A DNA stretch of 64,000 bases from Lumbricus terrestris (GCA_949752735.1 OX457041.1:26466076-26530075), one strand, 5' to 3'; counted from the first letter of the stretch, positions 1-11,357 are shown. Notes: a model not told the origin generated them from the letters alone. Made by a program: numbers and translations.

Positions 1-179
1 ATGAATGCTAGATCTGTAGCAATTGTTTGATCACCAGTGAATGGACGTGGTTTGAAGTTGTTCTTGCACACATCTGTGTTGTGCTTCTTGCACACAGCAT
101 ATGTGCAGTAAATAAAATATGCATGTGTTCTCGACCTGTACTTCTTTTATGTGTGATGGTTATGATTTTTCATCTTTAG

Positions 180-238
180 ACTCAAATGGTGATGGACTCC
201 TTGACCAAGCTGAGATTGAAGCCTTGTTCCAGCAGGAG
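180..238 (+). CDS. NUCB: Nucleobindin exon, EF-hand 1 (internal exon)
   Basis: This 59-bp internal exon encodes a calcium-binding loop with the order D-S-N-G-D-G-L-L-D, followed by an acidic helix ending in FQQE. That is the pattern of the first EF-hand of nucleobindin, a Golgi, secreted and cytosolic Ca2+-binding protein (NUCB1/calnuc, NUCB2/nesfatin). A pyrimidine-rich acceptor ends in AG at 178-179 and the donor GTAAGA starts at 239. The first Asp codon is split with the previous exon, which lies outside the window. The exon ends on a complete GAG codon, so the next exon must start in phase 0, and the one at 5457 does. The intron of about 5.2 kb that follows is filled by transposons. The family assignment rests on this exon together with the next two. 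Confidence 0.88.
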
Positions 239-595
239 GTAAGATATTTTATGTCATGTAATTACTTCAAAATATATCAGAATAATTTAGATACTATCAA
301 GAGAGATTGCATCTCTTCTAGATTCCATCGGCTCAATTTGATATAATATGCTACAATATTATTATGTTCAAGAAGGAATAGAAACATATTGGTTAGAGTT
401 TATAGGGTTATTGCAGTATCTCTGTTGTTTTAAGTTCCCACTCTCTATTCTTTTGCATGGAATGTGGTCATTGTATTGTTATAATCTTGGTTGAAATGAC
501 ATCATTGTTTGCATTAGATGTGTTGTTTTGATGTTGTAATACAGTTGGTGCATTGTTTTTATCTAGTTTGACTGATTTCAGTGCATTGTATCACT
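239..595. other. Intron sequence, no feature seen
   Basis: AT-rich intron sequence between the EF-hand 1 exon and the piggyBac remnant. It has only short open frames and I see no repeat structure in it. Confidence 0.6.
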
Positions 596-841
596 TTAAC
601 ACGTTCACCGCCCAGTACGAGTTAACTCGTACCAATTTTTGCGTCCTGTGGCGCCCGGTACGAGTTAACTCGTACTGGACAATACGGCGAACTACGGATA
701 TGTTGGCGTAACAGGAGAACTTCCATTGGAGTATTACGTAATATTATATATTTCTAGACGTCATACAACACACAACGAATCAAAAATAAATACTTTTATA
801 GCAATATTTAGCGTTTTTTGTTACGCGAATGCTGTGTACAA

Positions 842-1395
842 ATGGCGTCGGCTAAGGCGTTTCGAGAAAGCGACATAGCCCAAGTGAAGCTTTGGATAAT
901 TTATCAGATGATGAAGACTTTGATGATTACAGTTCGGATAATGGCTGGACTGTTAGAATGAACGACGTGGACAGTGATTCAGATAGTGACCACGGTGAAA
1001 ATATTAGATCTGATGAAGCTACAGCCCATGCATCCTCGGACCATGATAGTGATAGTGAACCTTTGATACAGTCGACAGCATCTTGGGTGCGTGTAGGCCT
1101 ATACTGGATACTTACGTGTTACCTACAAACATCCCGTTTGTCCTGCGAATGAAAGCAGGGATTTCAGCACAGACCACGCCAGTCGATTTGTTGCAACTAT
1201 TTATTAGCGATGAAATAATTCTGATAATAGGCCTAGTCAACGAAACGAACATATATGCTGAACGATTTATTGCCAATGCAAACTTGAAACCAAAAAGTCG
1301 CGTACATCAATGAGAGCCAACTGCTTCAGGAGAAATGCGTAAGTTTTTAGGAATACTTTTTGATGGGAGTAGTGGACAAACCAACCATTGAGAAT
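842..1395 (+). pseudogene. piggyBac transposase, N-terminal fragment
   Basis: From an ATG near 842 the reading frames give a Ser/Asp-rich acidic N-terminus, as is usual for piggyBac transposases. Then, in a shifted frame, comes the start of the DDE_Tnp_1_7 domain, with a PVDLLQLFISDEI segment and an ETNIYAERF segment (about 1170-1275). A third shift near 1355 brings in a stretch with the piggyBac-like KPTIENY pattern (about 1364-1394). At least three frame breaks and the loss of everything C-terminal, including the catalytic aspartates, make this a pseudogene. The break point coincides with the start of the LINE insertion. Confidence 0.75.
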
Positions 1396-1461
1396 TATTG
1401 AAAATGAAATTACAAATGAAAAACTATAAAATATACAAATAATCTTTCAAATTTTATCTAA

Positions 1462-4400
1462 TTTCACATAATTTTATCTAATGATATTGACCCGGATATT
1501 AACCTATTTTCAAATCTGTCATGGGACAGCCACTACTCTACACCTGCTTCTCTCACCACCCTACTCAATACTCCTCGCCTGTTCACTACTATGCACCTGA
1601 ATTGTCGAAGTATGCAGTACAAAATAATGGATATAACTGATTTATTAAACACTCTCCCTGTTCCTATTCTGGCTTTAACAGAAACATGGCTAGATACAGA
1701 CTCGGTTGATACAATTAATATAGCAGGTTACCAAATTATTCACAAATCTCGAGTTTCAGGAAAAGGAGGTGGAGTAGGATTTCTCATAAGGGAGGATATT
1801 ACTTACGAGCTGCTTGATCTATCAATTTTTAATATGACCCACAAAACATTTGAGGGAATATTTATTCGTGTGCGGATGAGTAAGGGCAATTGTCTAATTG
1901 GAACTATATATAGACCCCCAGGAAATAGTCTGGAAGAGTTCACTCTTGAACTTGAACAGTTATTGTCCAAAATTGCAAATAAGGAGAAACACGTGATAAT
2001 TATGGGTGACTTTAACATTGACCTGCTTAAAGTTGAGGATCACTTTGGCACTAGTTCCTTTTTCGATAGTATGTCCTCCTATAATCTTCTCCCGACCATA
2101 ACCAGACCCACAAGAATTACCACTCATTCGTCAACGCTAATTGACAACATTTTCACAAATGCTTGGTCTAATATTATTGAATCTAAGAGTGTTGTATCTG
2201 ATATCTCTGACCATTTGCCTGTCTTAACCTCCTTTGATTTTGAAATGCCTAGCTCTAGGAACTCCTCATTTGAGGAATCCCGAATTATTAACGAAGAAGG
2301 AAGGGCTAATTTTAGCAATTATCTTTCTGAAGCAGATTGGACTCCTATTTTTGAAACCTGTCGCTTGAAAGATGCTAACAAAGCATATGACTTGTTTATG
2401 AAAGAATATAAAAGAAACTATGATAAGGCGTTTCCAATAAAAACTAATATAAATAAAGGAAAACCCATGCTTAAACAACCCTGGATGACTCCTGGACTTC
2501 TCAAATCTAGTAAGAAAAAAGCTAAACTTCATTTAAAATATGTAAAGGTCCCTACCCTTGCCAATAAAAATAAGTTTGTTTCATACAGGAATAAATTTAA
2601 AACAATTAGAATGAAGGCTGAAAAGCATTACTATGCTGTTGAATTTACCAAGCATGTTAATAATTTAAAGAAAACTTGGACCCTCATTCGAAGTATAATT
2701 AAAATGGATGAACAACATATTAAAATTGAAGCACTAAAAATCAATGGAATAAGAAATGATGACCCTAAAGTGATGGCTAATACTTTTAATAATCTCTTCT
2801 CTGACATCGCTCATACTCTTGCCAAACAAATTCCCGCTCCTAAATCTCCTTTTAACACATACCTTGACCCGCCACTTCCTTATTCTTTTGGCTTGGTTCC
2901 TACTTCACCTGAGGAAATAAAAAATTTGAGCCACTTGATCCACGACAGTCACAGCCGTGGCGTTGATGATATCGACCCTCATATTGCTAATTCTTACATT
3001 TCTCAAGTCGCAACCCAACTAGCTGAAATAATTAATTGCTCCCTCAATACTGGAGTTGTACCTGATGCTATAAAAATTGCAAAAATAGTCCCTATTTTTA
3101 AAAAGGGTGACAGGGAGAACCCTTCTAACTATAGGCCCATATCCATTCTTCCTTTTTTTGCCAAGTATTTTGAAAAAATAATGCATGATAGGCTCAATAA
3201 ATATGTAGAAAAATCTCATATTATTTTTCCATACCAATATGGCTTTCAATCTGGTCGATCTACTTTTATGCCTTTAATTGATATGTATGATAAAATTTCT
3301 AAGGCCTTTGAAAACAATGAATATTCTATTGGTATCTTCTTCGATTTAGCAAAGGCCTTCGATACTGTGAATCATGAGATCCTATTAAAAAAATTAGCTA
3401 ATTATGGCATCAGAGGCATCCAATTAGCTTGGTTTACCAGTTATCTCGAAAGACGTCTCCAGTGTGTTTCCTGCAATGGAGCTCTCTCAGACTTTAGAGT
3501 TGTTAGATATGGTGTGCCCCAAGGTTCTAATCTCGGACCCTTGCTTTTTCTTCTATACATTAATGACTTGCCTAATATATCTCCTACTCTTTCATTCATC
3601 TTGTTTGCTGATGATACAAATGTCTTCTACTCTCATAAATCCTACCAGAGTCTAATGCAAACAGTAAACAATGAACTTATCTTCGTAGCCGAATGGTTCT
3701 CTGCTAATAGACTCTCCTTAAACATTGATAAAACTAACTTTATGCTCTTTCGAACTAATAAAAAGATGTGCCCCCAGAATGAATTGCAACTGTCTATCAA
3801 TGATACCTCCATAACGCAGGTTAGCTCCACTAAATTTCTTGGTGTGTACATAGATCAACACCTCACATGGAATGATCATATTAAATATATCTCTGCCAAG
3901 GTTGCAAAAAGTGTTGGTATCCTTCGTCGAACTTCCCATATACTCCCCCCCCACTATCCGTGTTAAATTGTACTACTCATTAATATATCCTTATCTCTCA
4001 TACTGTAATTTAGTTTGGGCATCTACATATAAATCCAGGGTCAATAAATTAGTACTTCTCCAAAAACGTGCAATACGTATCATAGCTGGAGTTAAGCCTT
4101 TTATTCACTCAAGTCCTTTATTTCAATCATTTAATTTATTAAAGTTTCACCAAATAATGACTTTCCAGATAGGAGTCTTTATGTATCGGTTCACCCATGA
4201 TCTTCTTCCCCTTAACTTTGCAGGGTATTTCCAAAAAGGATCTGAAATTCACTGCTATTCCACCAGGAACTCCTCTCATTATCGAGCCATATCCGCTCGT
4301 TTAAACTCAAGAAGATTCCATATTAAATATACTGGACCAGGTATATGGAACTCGTTTCCTAGTCATGTTCAACAAGCTTCCAGTTTACAAAGAGCAAAAA

Positions 4401-4738
4401 CATTACTGCGCAACTACTTGGTTAATGACTGCAAAGATATTTAACCTTGTAGGCACTGATTTTATTTTATTATTATTTGTTGTGTTTGTTTTGCGTTCTT
4501 TAGTTAAGTTTACTACATTAATTGTCATCTCATGCTGTTCTTTTAGCCTATTGTTCAATTCATTATGTCAACCGTCTAGCCATCTGTTAAAATTGCATAT
4601 GTAATTAGGTGTCCCTGTTAGCGGGATATTCATCCCTTAGGGCCTTCCTTGTTACCATCCGATAATGTGAAGCATGTTATACTATGTCTATTGTGTATGT
4701 TGATGGTTGGTTACAATAAATGAATTGAATTGAATTAA
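1462..4738 (+). mobile_element. CR1/L2-like LINE, probably 5'-truncated
   Basis: A non-LTR retrotransposon whose ORF2 is nearly intact. The frame is open from 1462, upstream of the first Met at 1591. The sequence before that Met (a DIDPDINLFSNL stretch) resembles the segment that precedes the endonuclease in CR1/L2-group elements, so the copy probably continued further 5'. The 3' end is a short run of TTGAA-type repeats at 4719-4738, typical of this group, with no long poly(A). It is inserted in the piggyBac transposase fragment and is therefore younger. Confidence 0.85.
1591..4444 (+). pseudogene. LINE ORF2: APE endonuclease + reverse transcriptase, one frameshift
   Basis: The protein begins with an apurinic endonuclease domain: HLNCRS at the start, LTETW near residue 30, GTIYRPPG, GDFNIDLL near residue 140 and SDHLPV near 207. 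A reverse transcriptase follows: NYRPIS, GFQSGRST, DLAKAFDTVNH (about residue 585), YGVPQGSNLGP, and catalytic FADD at 672-675. The frame ends at 3966, but the LINE C-terminal domain continues in another frame (about 3950-4444), ending near the NSFPSHV and LRNYL motifs. The two join across a run of Cs at 3946-3953, so a single-base length change there explains the break. All other visible catalytic residues are kept. Replication is by target-primed reverse transcription in the nucleus. Confidence 0.88.
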
Positions 4739-5034
4739 TTTTACAAAGTTTTGCTTTATGAAATAATTTCTATGACATTATAAAAGATACAGCTAGCATA
4801 AGAATTTGTTGTTATATTGAAATAAACAAGCCGAAGTATTAAAATAATTGAAAAACAACGATCAAATTTGTGTACTTTCGCCACATATCCCGTGGCGTAG
4901 CGAGAAAGAATACTGCGGCGGCCAACGTGTTAATAGAGTATTTGTTAAAACAGATTAATACATCATTTCTCCCTAGACTCTTGGCTGAAATGTTATTGTT
5001 TTCTTGAATATATTTCTAAGTACATTGCATTTCT

Positions 5035-5176
5035 TTAACCCTTTGTGTGCCAGAGGTGCCGAATTGCAACATTTATAATGTCGCTCTCCATGCGAGAGGT
5101 GCGGAATTGCAACATTATAGGAGAATCTGGCCATGACCGGAACAAAAGCTAAAAAATCTGGCATGCAAAGGGTTAA
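5035..5176. mobile_element. piggyBac-type MITE with TTAA duplication
   Basis: A 134-bp nonautonomous element (5039-5172) flanked by TTAA at 5035-5038 and 5173-5176. Its termini CCCTTTGTGTGCCAGA and the complement of 5157-5172 match at 14 of 16 bases. CCC-starting ends with a TTAA target are the piggyBac signature. Inside, the motif GGAATTGCAACATT recurs with variation. Its ends differ from those of the larger piggyBac remnant upstream, so it is a second family. Confidence 0.85.
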
Positions 5177-5456
5177 TCTCTTTGTCTGGATTAGGAACAA
5201 TGCATTAGGCCTACCTCAGTCCGTTACATAATTGTTTTGACTGAAGTAGCAGTATTATGACTCCTTAATCACTTGGTTAGAAAACAATCGAGAATTACAG
5301 CTTTTGAATCTCCTTGGGTTAGAAGAGTATTGATGTGTTGCAATTTCTTTAGCATCATGGCTAGAAGAACAGAATCAATTATATGTTCCTATTTGAATTA
5401 TACTACATGTAATCTTCTAGACTGAAACGGGATATGATGATGCCTGTCTTATGTAG

Positions 5457-5639
5457 TTGGACAAAGTCTACAATGCTTCCGCTCCGGAGGATGACATGAC
5501 TGAACGCTACGAAGAGATGAACCGGATGAGGGAGCACGTCATGACCGAGGTTGACAAGAACAAGGACAAGTTGATCAGCCTTGAAGAATTCCTTGAAAGC
5601 ACTCAGAGCGAGGAATTCAAGAAGGATGAAGGCTGGAAG
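5457..5639 (+). CDS. NUCB: Nucleobindin exon, linker and EF-hand 2
   Basis: This 183-bp exon (61 codons) starts LDKVYN right after an AG acceptor at 5455-5456 and ends EGWK before the donor GTAGAC at 5640. It contains the acidic linker EEDDM-like region (here PEDDMTERYEEMNRMREHV), then the second EF-hand loop D-K-N-K-D-K-L-I-S-L-E-E-F, then LESTQSEEF. Order, spacing and wording match vertebrate nucleobindins, where the second EF-hand and the acidic linker are the strongest signature. Phase is 0 at both ends, compatible with the exons on either side. The second loop keeps D, N/D and E at the coordinating positions, so Ca2+ binding looks intact. Confidence 0.93.
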
Positions 5640-6193
5640 GTAGACAGACCTCAGCTGGTTCTGTCCAAAGGGAAATGATTTTCAAAATGCGGTTTTAAAA
5701 CTTTTAAGGTGTTTAAATAGAGTCATACATTCATTCATTCATTCATTCATTCAATGGATTTATAATTGTAAAGAAATCTACTCAGGAGCGCTCCTAATCC
5801 ATCCAATGCACAAGGAAAAAAGACTTAAGAGCGTTTAGAAACAAAGTTTTATTGGTTAGCATTAATACATCTTACCGCAGTCAGGGCTGTTGACAGAGAT
5901 ATTTTCTACCTTACCACTTTTGTACGAAGCAAGCGAGGCAAAGCAAGGGCGCATTTAGACTCGGGATCATCTATAGCATTGCCTTACCGCACCATAACTT
6001 AATTAATTACCTTGACTTATCTCCTAACTGGCCTCACTTTACCTTAATTTACCATACCTTAAACTATAAGACTCTGCCCAATTTTGCAGTACATTACCTT
6101 GCTTAGCTTGCTGTACTTTTTCAGTAAATTACCTTACGTTACCTCAATTTTCTGACCTTACCTAAGTTCAACTTCTTATTAGATTGATGCAGC
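5640..6193. other. Intron with (ATTC)n and degenerate TTACC repeats
   Basis: Intron sequence with a perfect (ATTC)n microsatellite at about 5728-5752. A stretch at about 5980-6180 has loosely repeated CTTACC/TTACCTTA words. A short piece at about 5760-5800 (CTACTCAGGAGCGCTCC) resembles the 3' tail of LINEs seen elsewhere in the window. No exon seen. Confidence 0.5.
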
Positions 6194-6201
6194 CTCTAAC
6201 C

Positions 6202-6291
6202 CAGTGGTTCCCAACCTTTTTTGACTATCAGGCCACTTTTTTCTAAGTTGAAAGACTGCCATGAAAGCGGGCCATGGGTTGGGAACCACTG
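6202..6291. mobile_element. hAT-like MITE (CAGTGGTTCCCAACC family)
   Basis: A 90-bp element starting CAGTGGTTCCCAACC and ending with its inverse GGTTGGGAACCACTG. The 8-bp flanks CTCTAACC (6194-6201) and CTCTAACT (6292-6299) differ at one base. An 8-bp target duplication with CAG-starting ends is the hAT signature. A longer relative lies at 57687-58028. Confidence 0.85.
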
Positions 6292-6330
6292 CTCTAACTG
6301 CACATCGTGTCTCTTTCGTTGTGTTTAAAG

Positions 6331-6438
6331 TCGTTGGATGAGGAGAAGGTCTACAGCGATGAGGAACTTATTCAATTTCAACGTCAGTACGAAGAATTCC
6401 AACGCCAGGAATACGCAAAGGAGCAGAAAGCAAAAGAG
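6331..6438 (+). CDS. NUCB: Nucleobindin exon, acidic coiled-coil segment
   Basis: A 108-bp exon of exactly 36 codons, with its acceptor AG at 6329-6330 and donor GTTCGC at 6439. It encodes SLDEEKVYSDEELIQFQRQY followed by EEFQRQEYAKEQKAKE, a highly charged helix. In nucleobindins the sequence after EF-hand 2 continues with a Y-[TS]-[DE]-EEL motif and then a leucine-zipper-like coiled coil. The match in position and wording is good. Phase is 0 at both ends. Confidence 0.88.
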
Positions 6439-6774
6439 GTTCGCCAGTCCACTTCTCTTGTTTCTTGTAACACAATGTAATACGATGTTTTGTAATGTGG
6501 TTCATGTAATGTAATTGGAGAAGATGGCTCATACAGTGCAGTTACGTTACAAAGCAATTTTAAGGATGCTTCATGGATGCTATCTGTTGGATAAGCATAA
6601 GATAATATTTAACATGAATATTTGAATTTTCACCAAATATATAACAAAATTAGCTGATTGATAAAAGTAAGTTAGCGTGAGGTGCAATAGATGTTCATGT
6701 TGTCACTTTAAGCAATAATCCTCGTGTTGAGTGATGCATAGCTAAAGTGAGGACATTATTAATATTCGCATATA
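6439..6774. other. Intron sequence, no feature seen
   Basis: AT-rich intron between the coiled-coil exon and the long-inverted-repeat element. Nothing recognisable. Confidence 0.5.
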
Positions 6775-9700
6775 GTCTAGGCGGTACACAAAAGTAAACT
6801 GCACTTTTTGAACACGGGTTGCCGATTGGCACAGTTGTAGTTGGGACCTAAGAGAACATTTTCAGAAGGGGAGCCATCCGAAATTTCCCTTAGAATTCAA
6901 GATGGCGGCTTTTTTTCAAAATGGCGGCCTGAGTCTAAGAAATTCTTATAAATCATCGTATCATCTCGTGTCTGGTGTCGTTTCTATATATTTCTGACTC
7001 GAATAACATGAATCTGAGGTCAAAATTAACATTATACATCAAAATTAAGCCAAAATAAGTATTTTTACATAAAAAACAGCAAAATTGCTATTAAAATTAT
7101 CAAATAGTTCTTCATTTTCATTTTCCTGTTTTCCAATTTCCTTGTGACATATTCCTTCATAACTCTGGATGTTTTCTCACAGTTTTGATTATTATGCATC
7201 GGAACCATTGGGAATTGTCCTTAGAACTCAAAATGGCGGTTTCTTAAAAGTGGCGTCCTGCGTCAAGGACATTCAAACAAATTGTCAAGACATGTCGCTT
7301 CTGGTGTCGTTTACATATATGATTTTTGACTCGCAAAACACCAATCTAAGGTCAAAATCATCTTAGGACATCAATATAAAGCCAATAATATTGGTCAATG
7401 TTTTGCAAAACAGCAAAACTGTTTTTATAAAAACAAATATTTCTTTTGTTTTCGTTGCTTTTCTTCGGTTTTTCGTGGCATACTTCCTCATGTATCTGGG
7501 TGGTTCTTGCAATTCTAATTATAATTATTATAATTTGTAATTAGACTAAATAGCTGAAACATAATAATCGTAGTTTTTCATGTTTCCACCCGGGAAGGGA
7601 AAACGCCCCCACAGCAGTTATGACCAACAGTACAGCGATGATTCTTTCGTCTCCATGCAACTCCTTCGGATCGATCGGGATCACGGACTCATCCAGACGA
7701 AGCAAAGGATCGACCGGGAACAGCTCTGCTACAATACTCTTTCCACCTTCTCTTCCTCCTCCTCCTCCTCCTCTCCTCCTCCTCCTCCTCCTCCTCTTCT
7801 TTCTTTAGGTCCAACTGCCTCATCCGACTTTAGGTGCTTGACTACAATGGAGGTCTGGTTGGATCACCCTCAGAAGTCCTGACGGTCAAAGTCGACGTTT
7901 AAGACATCAACGATAACGGTACAGTCTTCGAGGACCACGAGTTCACCCTGACGATCTCCGAGGCTTCACTTCCGGGGACCATCGTCAGTCTTCTACTCGC
8001 CAGAGACATCGACAGTCAGCGATTCGGCGCAAGAACTGCCGTATATTTCCGGTTCAGCAAATGCACTTCTGGCTGGTAAGTGACCTCCATTCTGGTCAGG
8101 ACGACACTGAACTGCAACTGGAACTGACTGGACAACTGGACCTCGAGCAAACTGACCGCTTCCGGTTGCACCTCGTGGCCTACGATAGTGGCAACCCAGT
8201 CCTGACTGGACAACTCGACATTCGACTACAACGACATTCAACGAAGATCGACCTTCGAAGTGTCTATTTCAGAGGACCTTGAGGCAGGATCAACGATCTG
8301 CAAGGTCATGGCTCGGACCGTGACCTTGGACCTAATGGATTAGATCGGTTCTACCTCGACGCCAGCACAAGGCCCTCAAGGACGACCGATCTCTACCGCA
8401 TAAATAACGAAACGGGGGCAATTGAGCTGCTGAGGAGGCTAAACTTTGAACCAGTATTTCTCCATTAATTGCAGGTGCTTGCCATTGACTCAAGTCATGA
8501 CGTCCGATTGACCGACGAAGCAAGCGTCATCGTACACGTCAATGAAAATGGACCTATTGTGATGGTCAATGTCCTGACAGAGTCCGGAGTGGCCGAGGTG
8601 TCTGAGGATGCTCTCATTGAAACCTTCGTCGCTCATCTCAGAGTCAACGATCCGGATGACGGGCTATATGGACAGATGACGTGTTCACTGGACGGTGACG
8701 GGGTCTTTCTGTGGGACCCAATCTGCTAGGATCAGTACAAAGTGACTAAAGCAGCATTGAGGTCAGTGGACCGTGAACCGACAGCTGAGCACCGTCTGAC
8801 CACTGTCTATAGTGATCTAGTATATCCAATGACGTCAACCATGGTGCAACTGATTGTCACGGTTGTTGACGAAGAGGATAATCCTCCGTCTTTTACGAGC
8901 GATATCTACGAGGAAATTGTCTTTAAGAACATCCACTCTGGTCATCATCTAGCTCTTGTAGAGGCAGTGGACCGTGACAAAGGACTGAGCGTAGTCATGC
9001 GATACGCAACTGACAAACATTTGAAGGAATGCTTCGATGTCCATCCTTCGAAAGGCATCGTCTCGGCCAAGGTCAGTCTCGATCAGGAGGTCACAATCAA
9101 GGTAAACGTATCCATCTTGGCCTTTGACGTTGACGTCATCAGCACTGCTTTTGTTGAACATCAAAGACATTGACGACGACATTCCACGGCTCATTGAGTT
9201 AAGCTACAGTTTCGGTGCCCTGGAAAACCAGCCAATCGGAACGCAGGTAGGAGATCATCATAGTCGACTGATGACAGTCATTGCAAGAGATGCTGATGCA
9301 GAAGACAATGCCCGTCTCTCCTATTACATCTCTCAGCATCCTGTAGACGCCGCTTGCCATCATCACCAGTCCACCACCACCGCAGCTTCCTTCAGATCGA
9401 CCAGAGAACAGGTGTCATCTCCATCAGCACTACCACCACCAGCATGTCTAAATCGACCAATCTGACTTTGTTCGTTGAGGTCCGTGATAGCGGCCCAACT
9501 GTTCGTCAGGCGCGAACCTTCTTCTATCTCGTCATCAGTGAATCACTCATCGAAAAAGCGCAGGGAGACGGATCGGATAAAGACGTCGTCGTTGTCATCA
9601 TCATAATCGTCGTCGTCATCGTCATAATCGTTGTACTGATGGTCAAAACTCCTGTGGCGGCGTTTTCCCTTCCCGGGTGGAAATATGAAAAACTACGATT

Positions 9701-10506
9701 TTTATGTTTCAGCTATTTAGTCTAATTACAAATTATAATAATTATAATTAGAAATGCAAGAACCACCCAGATACATGAGGAAGTATGCCACGAAAAACCG
9801 AAGAACAGCAACGAAAACAAAAGAAATATTTGTTTTTATAAAAACAGTTTTGCTGTTTTGCAAAACATTGACCAATATTATTGGCTTTATATTGATGTCC
9901 TAAGATGATTTTGACCTTAGATTGGTGTTTTTCGAGTCAAAAATAATATGTGTAAACGACACCAGAAGCGACATGTCTTGACAATTTGTTTGAATGTCCT
10001 TGACGCAGGACGCCATTTTTAAGAAGTCGCCATTTTGAGTTCTAAGGACAATTCCCAATGGTTCCGATGCATAATAATCAAAACTGTGAGAAAACATCCA
10101 GAGTTATGAAGGAATATGTCACAAGGAAATTGGAAAACAGGAAAATGAAAATGAAGAACTATTTGATAATTTTAATAGCAATTTTGCTGTTTTTTATGTA
10201 AAAATACTTATTTTGGCTTAATTTTGATGTCTAATGTTAATTTTGACCTCAGATTCATGTTATTCGAGTCAGAAATATATAGAAACGACACCAGACACGA
10301 GATGATACGATGATTTATAAGAATTTCTTAGACTCAGGCCGCCATTTTGAAAAAAGCCGCCATCTTGAATTCTAAGGAAAATTTCGGATGGCTCCCCTTC
10401 TGAAAATGTTCTCTTAGGTCCCAACTACAACTGTGCCAATCGGCAACCCGTGTTCAAAAAGTGCAGTTTCCTAACCAGAATCTGACTTGTACCGCTTAGA
10501 CTAATA
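6775..10506. mobile_element. Long-TIR element carrying a protocadherin fragment
   Basis: Two inverted arms of about 860 bp (6775-7633 and 9633-10506) flank a core of about 2 kb. The arms pair almost continuously: the sequence around 6800-6900 (AACACGGGTTGCCGATTGG) is read backwards at 10436-10460, and the inner ends share CCACCCGGGAAGGGAAAACG. Near the outer ends the arms diverge by small indels. The arms are noncoding and repeat AAGATGGCGGC-type words. I find no clear target duplication, so the superfamily is open. Mutator-like elements with long TIRs that pick up host genes are one model, and a hAT-type foldback is another. No transposase is present. Confidence 0.8.
7634..9640 (+). pseudogene. 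Protocadherin-like fragment (several EC domains + TM) inside transposon
   Basis: In shifting frames the core encodes cadherin repeats in order. First comes a strand with GLIQTKQRIDRE (7690-7725). Then, near 7905-8030, follows DINDN with a stop just before it, SEASLPGTIVSLLLARDID and so on. Next are GQLDLEQTDRFRLHLVAYDSG (8130-8195), then an ELLRR/AIDSS domain ending VNENGP (about 8380-8550). DEEDNPPSF (8870-8895) and ALVEAVDRDKG come next, then IKDIDDDIPRLIE, ARDADAEDNARLSYY, and DQRTGVISIS. It ends in a hydrophobic VVVVIIIIVVVIVIIVV membrane segment (about 9585-9630). At least six frame breaks or stops and a CT-rich repeat at 7750-7802 show decay. The core starts inside one domain and stops right after the membrane helix, where the right arm begins. 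No cytoplasmic tail is present. Confidence 0.85.
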
Positions 10507-10658
10507 CTATGTTTAAGTATTGTCATATCCTATTTTTATCCTATTTTTATTGTCTGTGTACCGTATTTTGTTTTAGGTTTATTCGTTGTTCAGTATTTAT
10601 GCATTCGGTCAATCTTTAAGCATATTCTTTAAGTTTAATGTTTCGCTGATCTAATGAA

Positions 10659-11356
10659 ATGGTGATGTTTGATGTGATGTTTGATGTGCTGTTTGATGTG
10701 ATGTTTGATGTGATGTTTCATGTGATGTTTGATATGATGTTTGATATGATGTTTGATGTGATGTTGTGTGTGATGTTTGATGTAATGTTTGATGTGATGT
10801 TTGATGTGATGTTTGATGTGATGTTTGATGTGATGTTTCATGTGATGTTTGATATGATGTTTGATATGATGTTTGATGTGATGTTGTGTGTGATGTTTGA
10901 TGTAATGTTTGATGTGAGGTTTGATGTGATGTTTGATGTGATGTTTGATGTGATGTTTGATGAGTTGTTTTGATGTGATGTTTGATGTGATGTTGTATGT
11001 GATGTTTGATGTGATGTTTGATGTGATGTTTGATGTGATGTTTGATGTGATGTTTGATGAGATGTTTTGATGTGATGTTTGATGTGATGTTTGATGTGAT
11101 GTTTGATGTGCTGTTTGATGTGATGTTTGATGTGATGTTTGATGTGATGTTTGATATGATGTTTGATATGATGTTTGATGTGATGTTGTATGTGATGTTT
11201 GATGTAATGTTTGATGTGATGTTTGATGTGATGTTTGATGTGATGTTTGATGTGATGTTTGATGTGATGTTTGATATGATGTTTGATGTGATGTTTGATG
11301 TGATGTTTGATGTGATGTTTGATATGATGTTTGATGTGATGTTTGATGTGATGTTA
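10659..11356. repeat. 12-bp minisatellite GATGTGATGTTT
   Basis: About 58 copies of GATGTGATGTTT with variants (GATATGATGTTT, CATGTGATGTTT, GATGTGATGTTG). Higher-order repeats are visible, for example 10683-10778 against 10815-10898. The array makes long artefact frames on both strands because the unit is a multiple of three. It runs directly into the acceptor of the next nucleobindin exon. Confidence 0.95.
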
Positions 11357-11357
11357 G

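Larger units (their letters stand above)
596..4933 (+). mobile_element. piggyBac-like element, gutted and split by a LINE
   Basis: The element is bounded by TTAA at 596-599 and 4930-4933, the target duplication of piggyBac. Its ends are inverted: CACGTTCACCGCC at 600-612 pairs with the complement of 4917-4929 at 11 of 13 bases. Only about 790 bp of the 5' side (600 to about 1395) and about 190 bp of the 3' side (about 4739-4929) remain. Between them lies a CR1-like LINE. Most of the transposase is missing, so the copy is dead. An 18-bp perfect palindrome occurs twice just inside the 5' end, at 615-632 and 658-675. Confidence 0.82.

Noticed and set aside
8949..9194. Minus-strand frame over the cadherin core
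   Set aside because: Shadow of the plus-strand cadherin fragment, which carries the recognisable DxD/DxNDN motifs.
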